Source of the DNA: Chalara sp. BL73
Taxonomy: Eukaryota > Ascomycota > Leotiomycetes > Helotiales
NCBI GenBank assembly: GCA_918026815.1
Contig: CAKJVC010000042.1
Location: 248,001-312,000 of the forward strand
Length of the DNA stretch: 64,000 bases
Reading direction: 5' to 3'
The position numbers and the translations under genes were made by a program. Of the stretch, positions 14,001 to 25,704 are shown in pieces. Each line of letters opens with the position of its first letter. Position 1 is the first letter of the stretch. The notes under the pieces are model-generated. The model made no database searches. It was given only the letters and a program-made list of their open reading frames with translations, and was not told where the DNA came from.

Positions 14001-15014
14001 GTGTCCTTCTCTCCTGTGGACGAATCCTTCTGTATCTCTGCAGTATTTGCTAGCGCCTCTTTCTCCAGAGCTTTTGGTAATTGGACACTAGGAGATTGGA
14101 TATCTTCATTTCCGGCCTTTTCAGTAGGTACGAACCCAGTCTTCGATTTCGGCTTCTCTCCAATCGCCGATCCCTTTTTATCCTTCTTCGAATTCTTATC
14201 CTCTTCAACAGGATCATCTATGTATCGTGGTCCGCTAGCTATCTCAACATCCACGCAGAATGCAACCCTCCTCAACTTTGATTGATCTAGTTCCGAAATT
14301 TGACAGCGTTGCCGATTGTGGTCAACATTCAGCACCTTCCTTTCACAAATACCTGCCTGTATTCCTTTTGAACTCGCAGACAATTGTCCGCCAGATGATG
14401 ATAGCCGCCTCAAAGCACTCTGCAGAAACCCCGGTTGCGTCGACTTTGGTGGCGCAGGCGTATAGGGCACGTCGCCTTGAGGAACTGCACCGTGAGGCAA
14501 TACTGCATGCTTGGGAGCATGTGGCCCTTGGGGGGTGACATTTTCTTCTTGTATTGGCGAGGCTGTGACAGGAGGGGTAACGGGAGCGGTTGCATTATGG
14601 TGTGAAGTAGGAGAGAATTTGGAAGATATGCTGGAGAGCCATGAATTCCTTCTTGATGTTGTGCCTAAAGAAGGCGATTTGATTGCACCGTTTGCTATAG
14701 CCGTCTTTTCTGCAGATCCATTTCTTGAGAACCCCGGCCTCGTCGGGATAGTTTTTGGTGATGTAGGGCTTTCCTTGGTCTGCTTTGCGCTGCCATTTTC
14801 GGTAGATATAGGGACTTTCTCTTTTGAAGATTCGCGTGAGTAGGTGGGTTTCGTATCTAGTGTATGTCTCCAGTCAGTATATAGCATTTGAGGGGTAGCG
14901 AGCACCGGTTACACGGCCACTTAGGAGCAGCGATTCGGCCTTCAACTGACCTTTCAGAGTGTTGCTTGTCGTCCGGTGCATCCACGACACATCTACACCA
15001 TGCACAGATTCCAT
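11065..15014 (-). CDS. mhp1: Mhp1-like leucine-rich-repeat protein with RVxF motif
   Basis: Four exons: 15014..14951, 14858-region exon 14856..12874, 12785..12716, and 12475..11065, giving 1175 aa. All junctions keep phase: the first intron joins LK|D, the second NF|R at GTAAGT, the third R|R at GTATGT. The small first exon encodes MESVHGVDVSWMHRTTSNTL. Residues 1-200 are Ser/Thr/Pro-rich and disordered. A KLRRVAFCVDVEIA segment (about 216-228) contains a canonical RVxF-type sequence (RVAF), as in PP1 regulators. A Lys/Glu-rich stretch follows (about 300-350), then RNase-inhibitor-type leucine-rich repeats from about 410 to 760, and an acidic, disordered C-terminus. Fungal homologues are often annotated as cell wall biogenesis protein Mhp1; animal PPP1R37 has a similar RVxF-plus-LRR layout. 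PP1 binding is inference. An in-frame ATG at 15071 would add 19 residues. Confidence 0.85.
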
Positions 15015-15778
15015 CTCGATATTCAGCGCGTAGTATCTCCTTGTTCCGGACGTGGGAAAAAGGTCGAACAATGCTGCTCAGCAAAGTGCCTCTCGTAAGC
15101 CACGATGGCGATCAAAGGCAGTTCTGGCAAGCCATTTCCCGCCACAATTGAATGCTGTGCGGTCTTGAATGGTATTGCATGTGCCTGGGAGTGCGGAACG
15201 GAAACCAAAGGCAGAAAGCTAGCGATTTTGGGGATCGTAAGGGTCACAAGTGAGGAGCTTCGGAGATGTATAACTAGGGTTTCCTATCAAAGGGTTGTGG
15301 CACGCTAGCTTGGCCCGAATGACTTGTCTGTAGAACAAGCCACAAGCAATCGTTCAAGGCTAGTATTTGCGGTAATCTATGACCAAGTAGAAGCAGCTAG
15401 AAATCGAGGATTTCAATCCTCTGAGAATTAGTAGTAGTATTACTAAGGTGAAGTCACACGCCGCGAACACAATCCGTTCAAAACTCGTGCTCTGGATGTC
15501 CAATTCCGAAAGCGGGGGTTCGGTCATGCCTTCTGCCCAGAAGCCGGCCCGCACCTCAATACTTGCTTTGGCTTTCAAAAGCAAGCTGATTAGCAATCCA
15601 TGAAAATTGGACAATTGAACTCGGAACACAACGACAAATAAGTTGAGCTTCACAACAGTGACACATATAATAAAGTGTTCGGGTATCATGGCATTCAGTT
15701 CTATTCGCTGACCATTAACCCAAGACGCCTCAAGCACGCCAAGCCATTTTTTGAAGGTACAAAGATGCGAGAAGAAAT
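15015..15778. other. intergenic between two minus-strand genes
   Basis: Should hold the promoter and 5' UTR of the LRR gene and the 3' UTR of RPL5. Frames here (for example 15360-15737, -) lack recognisable domains. Confidence 0.5.
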
Positions 15779-16883
15779 CTACTCCTTGAGCTCGGCGATC
15801 TTCTCCTTGACTCTCTGGACCTTCTCCTCCTTCGTCAACTTGCGTCCTCTATACTTCAGCGACTCCTTCTTCCACTCCTCCTTTGACTTCTTCTCGCCAG
15901 CATCCTCAGCCTTCTTGAAAGGATCCTCACGAATTTGCTTGTGCGCCTCCTGGTAAAGCTCCTCCAATCCATCGGCCTCGATCTCGTCATCAATATAGCC
16001 TGAGAACTGTGACTTGTACCGCTCCTCATCATCATCGGCAAGGGTCTCCATATACTCAGCAACGTGACCTCCGAAGATATACTTCCGGAGGGTGTCGGTG
16101 TCGAGCTCCTTGGCTTCGATATCGTAACCTGGGAATCGGTTCTCGGAGTGGGGGATGAGAATACCTCCATCAGAAGCACCTTTCAAAGCACCGAAGACAC
16201 GAGCACCAGTGGATGTGCGGGCAAGACCAACATCAAGGAAGGCCTTGAATGGCCGGCGGCTCTCATCACCCTCAGATGCCTCAGTAAGCTTGTATTCCCC
16301 ATCAGCCTCCTCAACACCCTCAAATTCCTCGTCCAAACCAAGCTTCTTGAGAACACGGCGGGCAATCAAGAGACCAGTGGCGTATGCGGCAGCCCAGTTG
16401 GTAAGACCATGCTCGATTCCATAAGCCTTGAGCTCGTGAGAGTATGCGGATGCGAAGACTTTATCACCGGTAATCTCGGAGCTCACAATCTGGGTAACAA
16501 TGTCACGGTTGGTGAAGCGAACGACGAGGCGGTACTTGGGCGCATTGTACTTGTTCTTGGCTTGAGTGATAAGACGCTTGCGTGCGTAGTAATCGGCTGC
16601 GTGCAAATTAGCATTGTAATAATTCCGCAAGTTTATTGGAGTGATGGCTTACTCTTTCCAACACGACGGCGCTTATACTTTGTTTGGTATCTGCTATAGT
16701 AGGCAGAGTTCTTGACCAGCTTGGTGAAAGGCTGTACATCTTCGAGTCAGCAATTGGCATTTCAAAAGCAATGCGCTTTCGAACATCTTGCAAGGACTCC
16801 GGCTGATTTCGCAGCAGATGACAAACCAGAGAGCGTCATGCTTTGATGTTGCATATCACATGGACGTATTGTCAACTTACCAT
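15779..16883 (-). CDS. rpl5: 60S ribosomal protein L5 (uL18)
   Basis: Cytosolic large-subunit protein that binds 5S rRNA and, with uL5 (RPL11), forms the 5S RNP. Three exons: 16883..16881 (only the ATG), 16731..16653 and 16596..15779, 299 aa, matching the usual length (yeast 297). Introns are GTAAGT...ACAG and GTAAGC...GCAG, and phase is kept (M|PFTKLVKN and VGK|TDYYARK). The basic N-terminus (NSAYYSRYQTKYKRRR) and internal NRDIVTQIVSS, IEHGLTNWAAAYATGLL and LDVGLARTSTGARVFGALKG segments are diagnostic. The basic C-terminal tail (KYRGRKLTKEEKVQRVKEK) is the 5S-RNA-binding end. The ATG-only first exon is common for fungal ribosomal protein genes. Identity is secure. Confidence 0.97.
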
Positions 16884-17593
16884 CTTGATCAAAATGTGCC
16901 GTTCAGGTCGGTTGTTGTCTGATGAGGAGGATGTCTACAGAGGAGAGAGAGTTTCCAAAATATCTTAGTGCGTGGAAAGTTAGCCCCACTTTTCAGATTA
17001 GCGAGCCCCGCGAAATCAATACCAAGGAGGGGCACGACACCGCGACCAACAAAGAGGTGGGTAAACGTCACTTTTCCAATCACACTTATTAACTTCATTT
17101 TTCTATATTATGTTCCTTTCTTTTGGTAAAAAATCGCTACCCATAGTCCATAACTCACAAGGTATTGAATATCTCACCAACAAAGGTTTAAATCCCATTG
17201 GATTCTGGGGAACCACCTCCTGTAGATTTCCCCCCAAGCCTCGATATAAGGTTGATTCCTGTGTACAGGCGTTGAGTCAAGCTCCAATATATTGACTGAT
17301 CAGAAACTTTCAAAGGCATGGGATGTAATATTTAGTTTAGCAAGAGTACGACGATTGCTATGCCTCATCAATAGTTGCATTTCTTTTTAAGGAATGGTCA
17401 GTCATTGCGAAGACAGCTCTTGAGATGATATCACTCATGGCCTGAATGTACCGCGGCGACACTGTGAGTTTATAAAGCTTAAAGCCGTATGCGCCAAGTT
17501 ATTTTTAGTAGTCCTTATAAATTCGTTACATTTTCGCATAGATATAATAAAAAACACATTTCAGATGCAGATATGTCTTATTCAAAATTACAG
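16884..17593. other. RPL5 upstream region and 3' end of dioxygenase gene
   Basis: 710-bp gap with no supportable gene. The part just above 16884 must contain the RPL5 promoter and 5' UTR; I could not identify a defined ribosomal-protein promoter element. Confidence 0.45.
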
Positions 17594-18899
17594 TCAAAGT
17601 TCCAGTCCAAGGGCCTCTCTTCGTCCAGTACTTTGTGGATCGAAATAAGGTTTCTCACCCAAGCTCACTGCTCTCTGACCTGTTCGATCTCCAAGCCCTT
17701 GATCTAGATAATCTGGAGTGGCAGCATGGTAAACAGACCGGTTATCCCAGATTGCCAAGTCATTCTCGTTCTGCCATCGATGCCTGACTTGCAAATCATG
17801 GTTGTCAACCAAGAGTCTGACGAACCACTCCAGCAAAGCCTTGCTCTCAAGCTCAGCCAGCCCGTTAATACGTTGGACATGATGACCGACCGCGAAGATG
17901 GACTTCCATCCTGTAACGGGATTGGTGCGAACAACGGGATGGATAGCCTCAAGCACTTCTCCAACATTCTCTGGTGCTCCACGAGGCTCTGAGTAGATCT
18001 TGAAACCGTTCTTTTCGGCAGCTTCATTAAATTTGGGTTGAGCATACGTTGCTGTCAGACCTTCGAGGAATTTCTGAACCGGTGCAGATATACGGTCATA
18101 AACCTCGTATCCAGAGGCCCAAAGAGTGTCTGTAATATTTTAGCGAAGGAAATGAGGCCTGTTTTAACCCACATACCGCCACCAGTCTTTGGCAATTGTG
18201 TGAGGCGTAGAAGAGCGTAGTCACTTGGGACTGGCTCGAAAGTGATATCTGAGTGCCAGCCCTCTTTGCCACTCTGCTTCTTTTCACTTTGGAAAAGGTT
18301 GCTATTGCGGTAGATCTTCTTGGCTTGCTCGGAGGAGATAACGCTAATCTCGTCATCCTTTCCTCCCAGCTCACGCCCCGAATTGGATACAGGATGGATA
18401 TGTAGCTTAGATGTTGCTGGCTTGCCAGACAACTCACCAAGACGCTGGACCAGCTCCTTCTGTAGATCATTTGTAATCTCGTCTTGCTTACGGAAAAAGA
18501 CAACACCTCGCTGGGAAACTGTACGTGAAAGTTAGTATTGCTTGAACCTAATCAGAAAGGTTCAATACTTGTGATGGAGAGATCGCGTAAAATCTCATCA
18601 GAATTTGGAGCCCTGAGCCATTCTGCAAGATTCACTCCTACGAACTCCCTTCCAATGACTGGTGTAACATCAAAGGATTCAAAGCTATCCAAAGCACCAC
18701 TCAACTTGAGAGGCTCCTTGTGCTGAGTTTCAAGCTTGGGTTGTGCTTGAACTGCTGGCGTAGGCTCCTGTACGGCAGGCGGGGGTGCCTCGTCGGATTT
18801 CACCTCCTCGTTCTTACTTTCCTTTAGGGAAACAGATGCAACCTTCTCATGAATTTGATCCGCGGCATGAGCAACTGTCTCTGCAACGGAAGGGGCCAT
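17594..18899 (-). CDS. TauD/Jlp1-type 2-oxoglutarate-dependent sulfonate dioxygenase
   Basis: Non-haem Fe(II)/2-oxoglutarate dioxygenase expected to oxidise taurine or alkylsulfonates to an aldehyde plus sulfite, releasing usable sulfur. Exons 18899..18569, 18518..18177 and 18129..17594 give 402 aa. Introns are GTATTG...TACTAAC...CAG and GTATGT...CAG, joining SIT|I and KTGG|D. The facial triad is visible: GWHSD (H199, D201) and VYHAATPDY (H359). The 2OG-binding Arg is in TGQRAVSLG (R377). ISQRGVVFFRKQD near residue 111 and the GWKSIFAVG segment are typical of the family. Residues 1-80 form an Ala/Glu/Lys/Pro-rich extension, common in fungal members. It is divergent from the AstA/Soa1-like transporter 1.9 kb away. 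Substrate range cannot be told from sequence, and related fungal enzymes act on non-sulfonates. Confidence 0.88.
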
Positions 18900-20797
18900 A
18901 TTCAGATATTTTGGCTTTCTTGAAAGTAATAAGATGTGATTTGTATATTGAAAAATTGTTCTAGTTCTATCAAGATGATGCTCAATGCGACATTTTCCCT
19001 CACATATGTATGAAGAGCCATCAGCTGTAAACCCCACTCTCAATACTAACAAATAGATGATATCAACATCTGAAGAGGTGACACCATTACCATCTTGGTG
19101 GTGAAATGGACCCGTGATTTGATGTTAGCCAAATGATGGAATTCTCAAGATCCCGCCTATTCTAACGCAACAAAATCTACAAGAAGAGGAGCGTATTGAT
19201 GGAAAAACGGGTCGGCTACACGTGGATAACGCAATTCTCGATCAGTTCCTATTTCAGTGCATCCATTAACCAAACACCACAGTATAGAGCAAAGCATGTG
19301 GGAGCGAGTTGCGTTTTCGGCCTGCACCCCAAAATTGTGAAATGTTCCTTGACGGTGACGTGCGAGCGGGCAGCAAATATATTGAGCAGAATGAAAACTC
19401 TGATAAGATTGCACCATCTCGCCTATCAGAATGCGCAGTTCTATCATGATATTCTTATCGTAGGGTAATGCCAGGGCAGTTTTCGTAAAGCTATATGATA
19501 ATCTTGTGGAGTAAAGAGTGTTTGAATAGAGAGGCAGCAATGCGAGAGATAGTCGTGGTCGAAGTTCGCCGTCCTCGATAAGACAATTGGCGGTGCAATT
19601 ATCAACTCTTGGCACGCTAGCCTTGATGTTGGGGATGGCATCTATCATATATCTTTGTGAATCTATCGCCAACAAGCCTTTCAAGATTTTGAACATCCAC
19701 TCTGACTACAGTGACAATCACTTTTGCTATTGTAGACAACGCCCTCAAGGATATCTGAGTCTGTCGTCATAAGCCGACCCGAAGTTATGGTCTTAGCTCT
19801 TAGGTTTCTGCCGATAGTTGTCCGAGCCAATGGTTGAGGGCATGAAGGTAACCCAAGAGCATGCAAAGACGGAGAATGTCTCCAGAAATGCTTCTTTCCT
19901 AATGCCATGAATACCAAGCCTTTACTTTCACCGCGGGCTCTTGGCCTCTATTGCTGGAGACATATGCCACATGGCTGGGCCTATCTGTCATGATCTGGTG
20001 CTCGAGCTATCAAGCCCAGTTCCAAACACATGGTCTGATCAACTCATCTAGATCATGAGTTCTGGGAACAAAAGAAAGTTTTATGATCAACCAATTGGTT
20101 ACCATGCAATAAATAGTAGCTAGTCCGGCTTGACATACTGGTGATATCAAGCATAGCTCAGTGTCTAGAATCCCGCTTCAGCAGGATAGTTCGCAGCCAC
20201 CAAATTAGTTTGATTTGTTATCTTGTCAATATAGAACGCTCGCTTCCAAGCAATCTTCTCCAGATTATGCAAAGTAGGCTATTTATCGTGCCATGGGTAT
20301 GCAGCGGGATGCAACCAGCAATCGACAAAGCCCGACTTTGCGATGACGCAAAGCACTATCGTGAAGTCGTGATAGAGTCTTGGCATTTCTAGAAGAGTAG
20401 ATTTTCCGTGATACTTGAAGTTGTCCCGACGAATTGGCAGGAATTGCCACCCTGAGAGAGGTCTCCTCGCGTGCGTGTAATTTTTCTTGATAGTGGCTGC
20501 ATGAAATGCAAAAGAACTTTCGCACTAGTGCCTGCCCCCTCTGTTCCATATCGTGTCTTTATCCAACAATGTTTCAATACACATCGTGGGTTTCTGTTTA
20601 GGAAATATCAGCCGCGAATCACACCTTTTTCCAACTGGGTCCAGATCCATGGAAGCGGGAATACATGCTTGCTGCTACTGTACGGTGCTAGTGTATAAGT
20701 AGCCCGAAACATCCATCCCAGTCCTAGGTGATAAGCCAGCCATTGAGTGCATTCCTGTCAACCAACCCCCTTTGAGCTTTATCAGTGTAGCAAAGAC
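18900..20797. other. shared 1.9-kb upstream region of dioxygenase and transporter
   Basis: Lies between two divergent genes and so holds both promoters. A 179-codon minus-strand frame (19157-19696) has no recognisable domain and I do not call it. I looked for the ATGGYRYCAT consensus of the fungal sulfur regulator CYS3/MetR and saw no exact copy; atggcatcta at 19636 is a near match only. A short palindrome (actcat...atgagt) lies near 20042-20060. Confidence 0.4.
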
Positions 20798-22966
20798 ATG
20801 TCGACCGCACTTGCCAAACGCATTGGGCTCCATACCCGGACTACGCCAGAGGGCGGCGTGTTACCTTCTAACACCCAAGTAGAGACCTCTTCAAATGAAT
20901 CGACCGATGGCTTTGGAGATGATACGAATGAGAAAACAGTGAGAACCAAGACTACTGTTGTCGAATCAACCATACTACCGCTTGGGGTACCGGCCGATGA
21001 GAAACGATTCTGGTTCCAGCGTGGAAAGGCCAAATACGATCCTAATGCCATTGCAACACAACCATCTGTTTTCGATGACCCGGACACCTTGAAACAGTAC
21101 TATCCGCCGGATTCATGGGAAAATATCCACCGATTTAAGCCGGAGGCTAGGTGGACTTGGGGAGAGGAATACAAGTTGATTAGGAAGATCGACGTCAGAA
21201 TAATGGTAAGTTGAAGGCCTGTTCCTTTTCTTTCTGAGTCCTCTAGAAATTACATATATCATCAATTCTGAGACATTGCAAGTAGAGTGACGCTAATTGA
21301 CAAAATAGGTCTGGGCATGTATAATGTTTATGGCTCTTGAGCTTGATCGTGCCAACATCAACCAAGCTTTAACCGATAACTTTTTGAAGGATCTGCACTT
21401 AACCACAAACGGTATGTTCCAGTATCCCATCATGTCCTTGTAATAGCAGCGCTAAGACAGAACTGACGCTGTCAGATTACAACCTTGGAAATACAGTGTT
21501 CAAGCTGTCTTTTCTTTGTGCAGAACTTCCCAGTCAATTAGTCAGCAAATGGATTGGCCCCGATCGATGGATTCCGGCGCAAATGGTTCTCTGGTCGATT
21601 GTAGCTTCATGCCAGTTTTGGCTTGATGGAAGAGCTTCTTTCTTGGCATGTCGTTCGCTTCTTGGAATACTCCAAGGCGGCTTCATTCCCGACGTAGGTG
21701 ATTCATATAGAAGCTTGCTTCGTGCCATAACTGATCCTGCTTAGGTAATCCTTTATCTTTCATACTTTTACAAGCACCATGAACTCTCTTTGCGGCTTGG
21801 ATTTTTCTGGACAGCAATGTCTATTGCAGATATTCTTGCCGCATTTTTGGCTTTTGGTCTGCTCCATCTTCGAGGCCATCACGGCTACGCCGGGTGGCGA
21901 TGGCTATTCCTGATCGAGGTACGTCTGGCTGGTCAGTTACGACAGACATTGCTAATTTAATACACAGGGTCTTTTGACCCTTGTTTTGGGTTTGGCTGCA
22001 TTCATACTTATGCCACCTTCGCCAACACAGACGGCTAGCAGACTTCGTGGCAAGACAGGCTGGTTCACTGAACGGTACTATCTCCTTGGCATCCTCATCT
22101 TATGCTCCAACTAACAGATGCCAGCGAGGAGGTAATCATGGTCAATCGTGTTATTCGTGAAGACCCAACTAAGAGCGGCATGCATAATCGCCAACCCATT
22201 ACACCCAAACTTCTGTGGAAGAGCATGACGGACTATGATCTCTGGCCACTATACATCTTGGGTCTTATGTTCCAGCTTCCCCAAACACCTCCCACTCAAT
22301 ACTTAACATTGACCCTCAAGGGACTCGGCTTCGATACATTCAAGACAAACTTGTTGGTTATCCCGACTCAAGTTTTCCACATAATCTCCATGTTGGGCAT
22401 TACATACGTCGCCGAGATCTGGGGCGAATTAACGCTCACTGCCGCCTTCGGGCAGATATGGGTATTGCCATTCCTCGTTTACATATATGTCATCGATATC
22501 AACTCGATCAACAAATGGACTGCTTGGGGTGTCTTAACTATGCTTCTCAGTTACCCATCTGGTGAGTTTCCCAACCCACCCTCTTGGATAACTTCCATTC
22601 AACACTTGCTAATACTTCTCAGCACATCCAATCCAGGTCGCCTGGAACTCGCGAAACTCCAATGCCGTCCGCTCTCGGACCGTCTCCGCCGCGCTATACA
22701 ACATGTTCGTCCAAGCATCTGGCATCATCGCCTCCAACATCTATCGCAAAGACGACTCGCCCCGCTATAGGCGTGGAAACAAGGTTCTGCTGTCACTCGC
22801 CATCGCTAATCTCGCCATTTATGGGTTGACTAAATTATACTACGTCTGGCGCAACAAGACCAGAGCCGCCAAATGGGATGTCATGACCGAAGACGAGAGA
22901 ATCGAGTATTTGGCCACAACCACGGATGAAGGCAACAAGAGACTAGATTTCAGATTTGCCCACTGA
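20798..22966 (+). CDS. MFS transporter, Dal5 family, AstA/Soa1-like (alternative sulfate/sulfonate uptake)
   Basis: Plasma-membrane anion:H+ symporter of the Dal5 (allantoate permease) subfamily. Seven exons: 20798..21205, 21309..21411, 21476..21693, 21745..21918, 21968..22074, 22125..22561, 22623..22966, giving 596 aa, with every junction in phase. Signature segments: [20 protein letters not shown] after the first junction, [39 protein letters not shown], and ALLGILQ-type [14 protein letters not shown]. After the loop come [19 protein letters not shown] and, near the C-terminus, [20 protein letters not shown] and [14 protein letters not shown]. These match my recollection of Aspergillus AstA and yeast Soa1 (YIL166C) more than pantothenate Fen2. 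Residues 1-110 are a long cytosolic N-terminus. The start is the first ATG after a GTG-only extension. Divergent to the sulfonate dioxygenase, which fits sulfonate import, but substrate is inferred. Confidence 0.85.
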
Positions 22967-23837
22967 TCGATATTAAGATTTCGGCAGCAATTTGGAGTTG
23001 TAGGATGGTTGAAGTTCTTGTTCAATTTTTCAAGTAAAGCCACGAGTGCCTATATTATAAACTTTGGTTAGAAGTATACCGCTACAATTCGTGCTATACA
23101 CCTAAACGAGACAATTTAGATAAACATTAGCTATACGTGGCAACAAATCTGGTGAGCGCAAGCGAGATCTAGCTTTCGAATGCCAAACAAGCGTTGCTCG
23201 CTTCCAATGGTGTCATAATGTAGGTCTAAAGCAGTTATTCCACCACCACCACTTCATAGTACTTAAAGTACAGGTCGTTCCGTGTCCTGAATTTATTCAT
23301 TTCAACGATACATCTTGATTAAAAGAACCTCCTACTAGTCCAATATTGCTCATTGCGCCCCAATATCACCAGCTTATCCGAATAGGATCTCTCAGAGAAC
23401 CACAACCAGTTCGACTACACTACCAAAACTGAACCTCCCTGAAATGAGAAATATTTAGCCCCCCCCCCCTTCCCCCTCCCAAATGCATAGTTAATATCGC
23501 CTACTCGAAATTGGTTGCCGCGATTTTTCCGTATAAGGTTTGATGGAGCCTGAGCTATTTTCTCAGCCCTCCGATATTGCCTTGACGCCAGTGGCTCACA
23601 TGCGCCTCTTCTGTTGCGAGGTGCTCAAGGTCTCCCGACCTAGTCTTGCTCCAGTATCCAGATAGCGACCAATCTCTCTATTATGTCAAAAGAAATTTCT
23701 CTTATTAGCCACCTCCACCATGGCTTGCTTCTCTGATCAGCTCCAGTTGAAATGATCCTCTCATCCACGCTTTGCTACATGCGTGCACACTTCAAATTAT
23801 CAGTGTGGTTGTTGCTAGCGATTCTTAAACTTAGACA
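22967..23837. other. intergenic with an 11-nt C run
   Basis: No gene supported. A run of 11 C lies at 23459-23469, followed by a short C/T-rich stretch. Confidence 0.5.
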
Positions 23838-24629
23838 CTAACATTCTAAATTGTCCCATTTGGACCTATAATATGAAAAAGAAAGACATCTTAATGTTGT
23901 GCCTTCATTCGGCTCGACTTGAGTAATGTCAGGTAGAATCTCAACAACCACAGTGCGGCCTAACATATTTATCTCTATCATGTGCCCTTCATCAAGATGC
24001 TCTTCTAGAGAAACGTGAAACACTCCCTTGTAGGTGGCATGAATAATTGGACCCTTCGGATTTACTAACCCACCATTGATTTCGCTAGTAACATCTCCGG
24101 TCGCTGAATAAATCTGAGCATCGATAACTTTCGTATAGTTGTCACCTAATTCAACCTTGCGTTTTTAGGTCGCTTGCCTGACGCGAATCGGTCCGGGCGA
24201 GATACCAGCTTCAATTGATGCCCACGTCCAAGAAGGGAATAAGTGGAAATGAGGTTTGATCACAGTGTCCATGGGTCATACAGTTGATCCTGTGCGGTAA
24301 TAGTTCCAAAGAAGCGACTCTTTCAGTCGTGATTTCCACAGAGCAGCAAGATACTTGTCTCCTGTTTTTTGTTGGAACAACTGCGCAATTCCTGAAAAGG
24401 CAATCAACCTATCCATCTTCTTTGTCAGGTGACAGAATGAATAGTCCATGGTGGGTCTTTCCCATAGTTCGAAAGCAGTATCGGAAATGCAACCATTTTT
24501 GTCGTCAAACTCATCGCTGTGGTTGTCTTCATTGGGAAGCAGTTGATCCAGATTCCTGAAGCTTGTTTGAGATTTCCAACCATCAGGCCGATAAAAAAGT
24601 ATGTTAATTATACAACACAGAAGTTTCAA
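23838..24629 (-). pseudogene. HET (heterokaryon incompatibility) domain protein, C-terminal relic
   Basis: One minus-strand frame from 24629 to 23838 reads as the C-terminal two-thirds of a HET-domain protein, interrupted by two in-frame stops: TGA at 24278..24276 and TAA at 24167..24165. Diagnostic pieces are MDYSFCHLTKKMDRLIAFSG, GDKYLAALWKSRLKESLLWN and, past the first stop, HLFPSWTWASIEAGIS. These correspond to the usual LT...DKL.A.SG.A, ..YLAGLW...L...LLW and PSWSWAS motifs. The N-terminal HET domain itself (allorecognition, cell-death signalling) is missing: upstream DNA (24630-25590) is AT-rich and non-coding. The TGA falls where the family usually has a Trp-rich turn, so a Trp codon may have mutated. 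A non-functional remnant; introns could in principle remove one of the stops, but I found no splice pair that does. Confidence 0.75.
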
Positions 24630-25704
24630 GTGTAAACTACATATAAAATTTGAAACTTGAGTAAAGTGTATATACTACAAGATTGTTATAAACATAACAA
24701 ATCTTGACGTTTACCTCAACCCTGTCACCTTGAAGTGGACTACATAACTGTTTCTAAAGTTGGTTTCGATATTTAATGGCCTCACTTATGCGGCTGAGAA
24801 ATGAAGGACAATTTTCGACATAGTTATTACTTTTTCACTTTACTATATGCTCGCCAATGTTTGCTGAATTGTAAAACAATCAAACGCACCAACTATTTAC
24901 TAAGTAAATTTTCTTTTTGATCTATTAAAAAAAAGAATCATGTTAAGATTTGGATTATATCAGAAGAATTAAGTGTTTGCAAGTTTTCCTAAATCTGGCC
25001 CTTATTTCTCAGCCGGACAGTTCGGTGCTGTTTGGCTTTAGCAGAAACAAAGTATCTTCAAAGAATCGCTCGATTAACAAGTTCATGATTGTCTTTGTAC
25101 ATAGTCTTTCTTTCAAATTCATAATAAACTACAACTCTTTAGCAAAGCGTACTCACCTAATGTTATAAAGCACTCTCCAACTCGAAGTTACGCAGCCAAT
25201 ATCATCTAGAAAAGTGGGTTGTATTCGCCTTCCATTTGAGAAGCGAGAGGATAAACTTATGCATAGAACTGTCTCCTCAAACACTACTAAGACAGATCTA
25301 TAAGAAAGACAGATTGCCCTACCAAAAACTCATGGGGAGGCTCAGACATTATGCAGATCCTGTACGTCTCTATGCTCTCTTCTGTTTTATCGTTGAAGAT
25401 TAGTCATGTGAAGAATAATACCATAGAGGAAAGGGAGAAAGTGTTTTGAATTCCCTGCGTAAGCTAGATAATCAATTGAACTGGGGAAGCGTAGTATGCA
25501 GGTAGTTCATCACATTAGCATTAAAGGCGTGGTATGACGTGCTCAAAAATAGATTGAGAAATCATTATTTTAAAATGGGATCATTGGCATCACAATATCA
25601 CTTGATAGCATGCTCCAGCATACCAAATGTGTTCAATGCAGGAGACCTCTCGATACTCCGGGCTTAACCGCATTTTTCGAGACACATTTCTGGAGACAAG
25701 GTAA
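24630..25704. other. AT-rich stretch, no gene
   Basis: Strongly AT-rich DNA that replaces the expected 5' half of the HET relic. I see no element ends, so whether an insertion or mutational decay removed it is open. Confidence 0.45.

Noticed and set aside
13911..14285. 124-codon Phe/Ser-rich plus-strand ORF
   Set aside because: Antisense shadow of the Lys/Glu-rich part of the Mhp1-like gene.
16064..16699. 211-codon plus-strand ORF
   Set aside because: Antisense shadow of RPL5 coding sequence.
19157..19696. 179-codon minus-strand ORF between the dioxygenase and the transporter
   Set aside because: No domain, no compositional bias and no splice context; long enough to note but not to call a gene.
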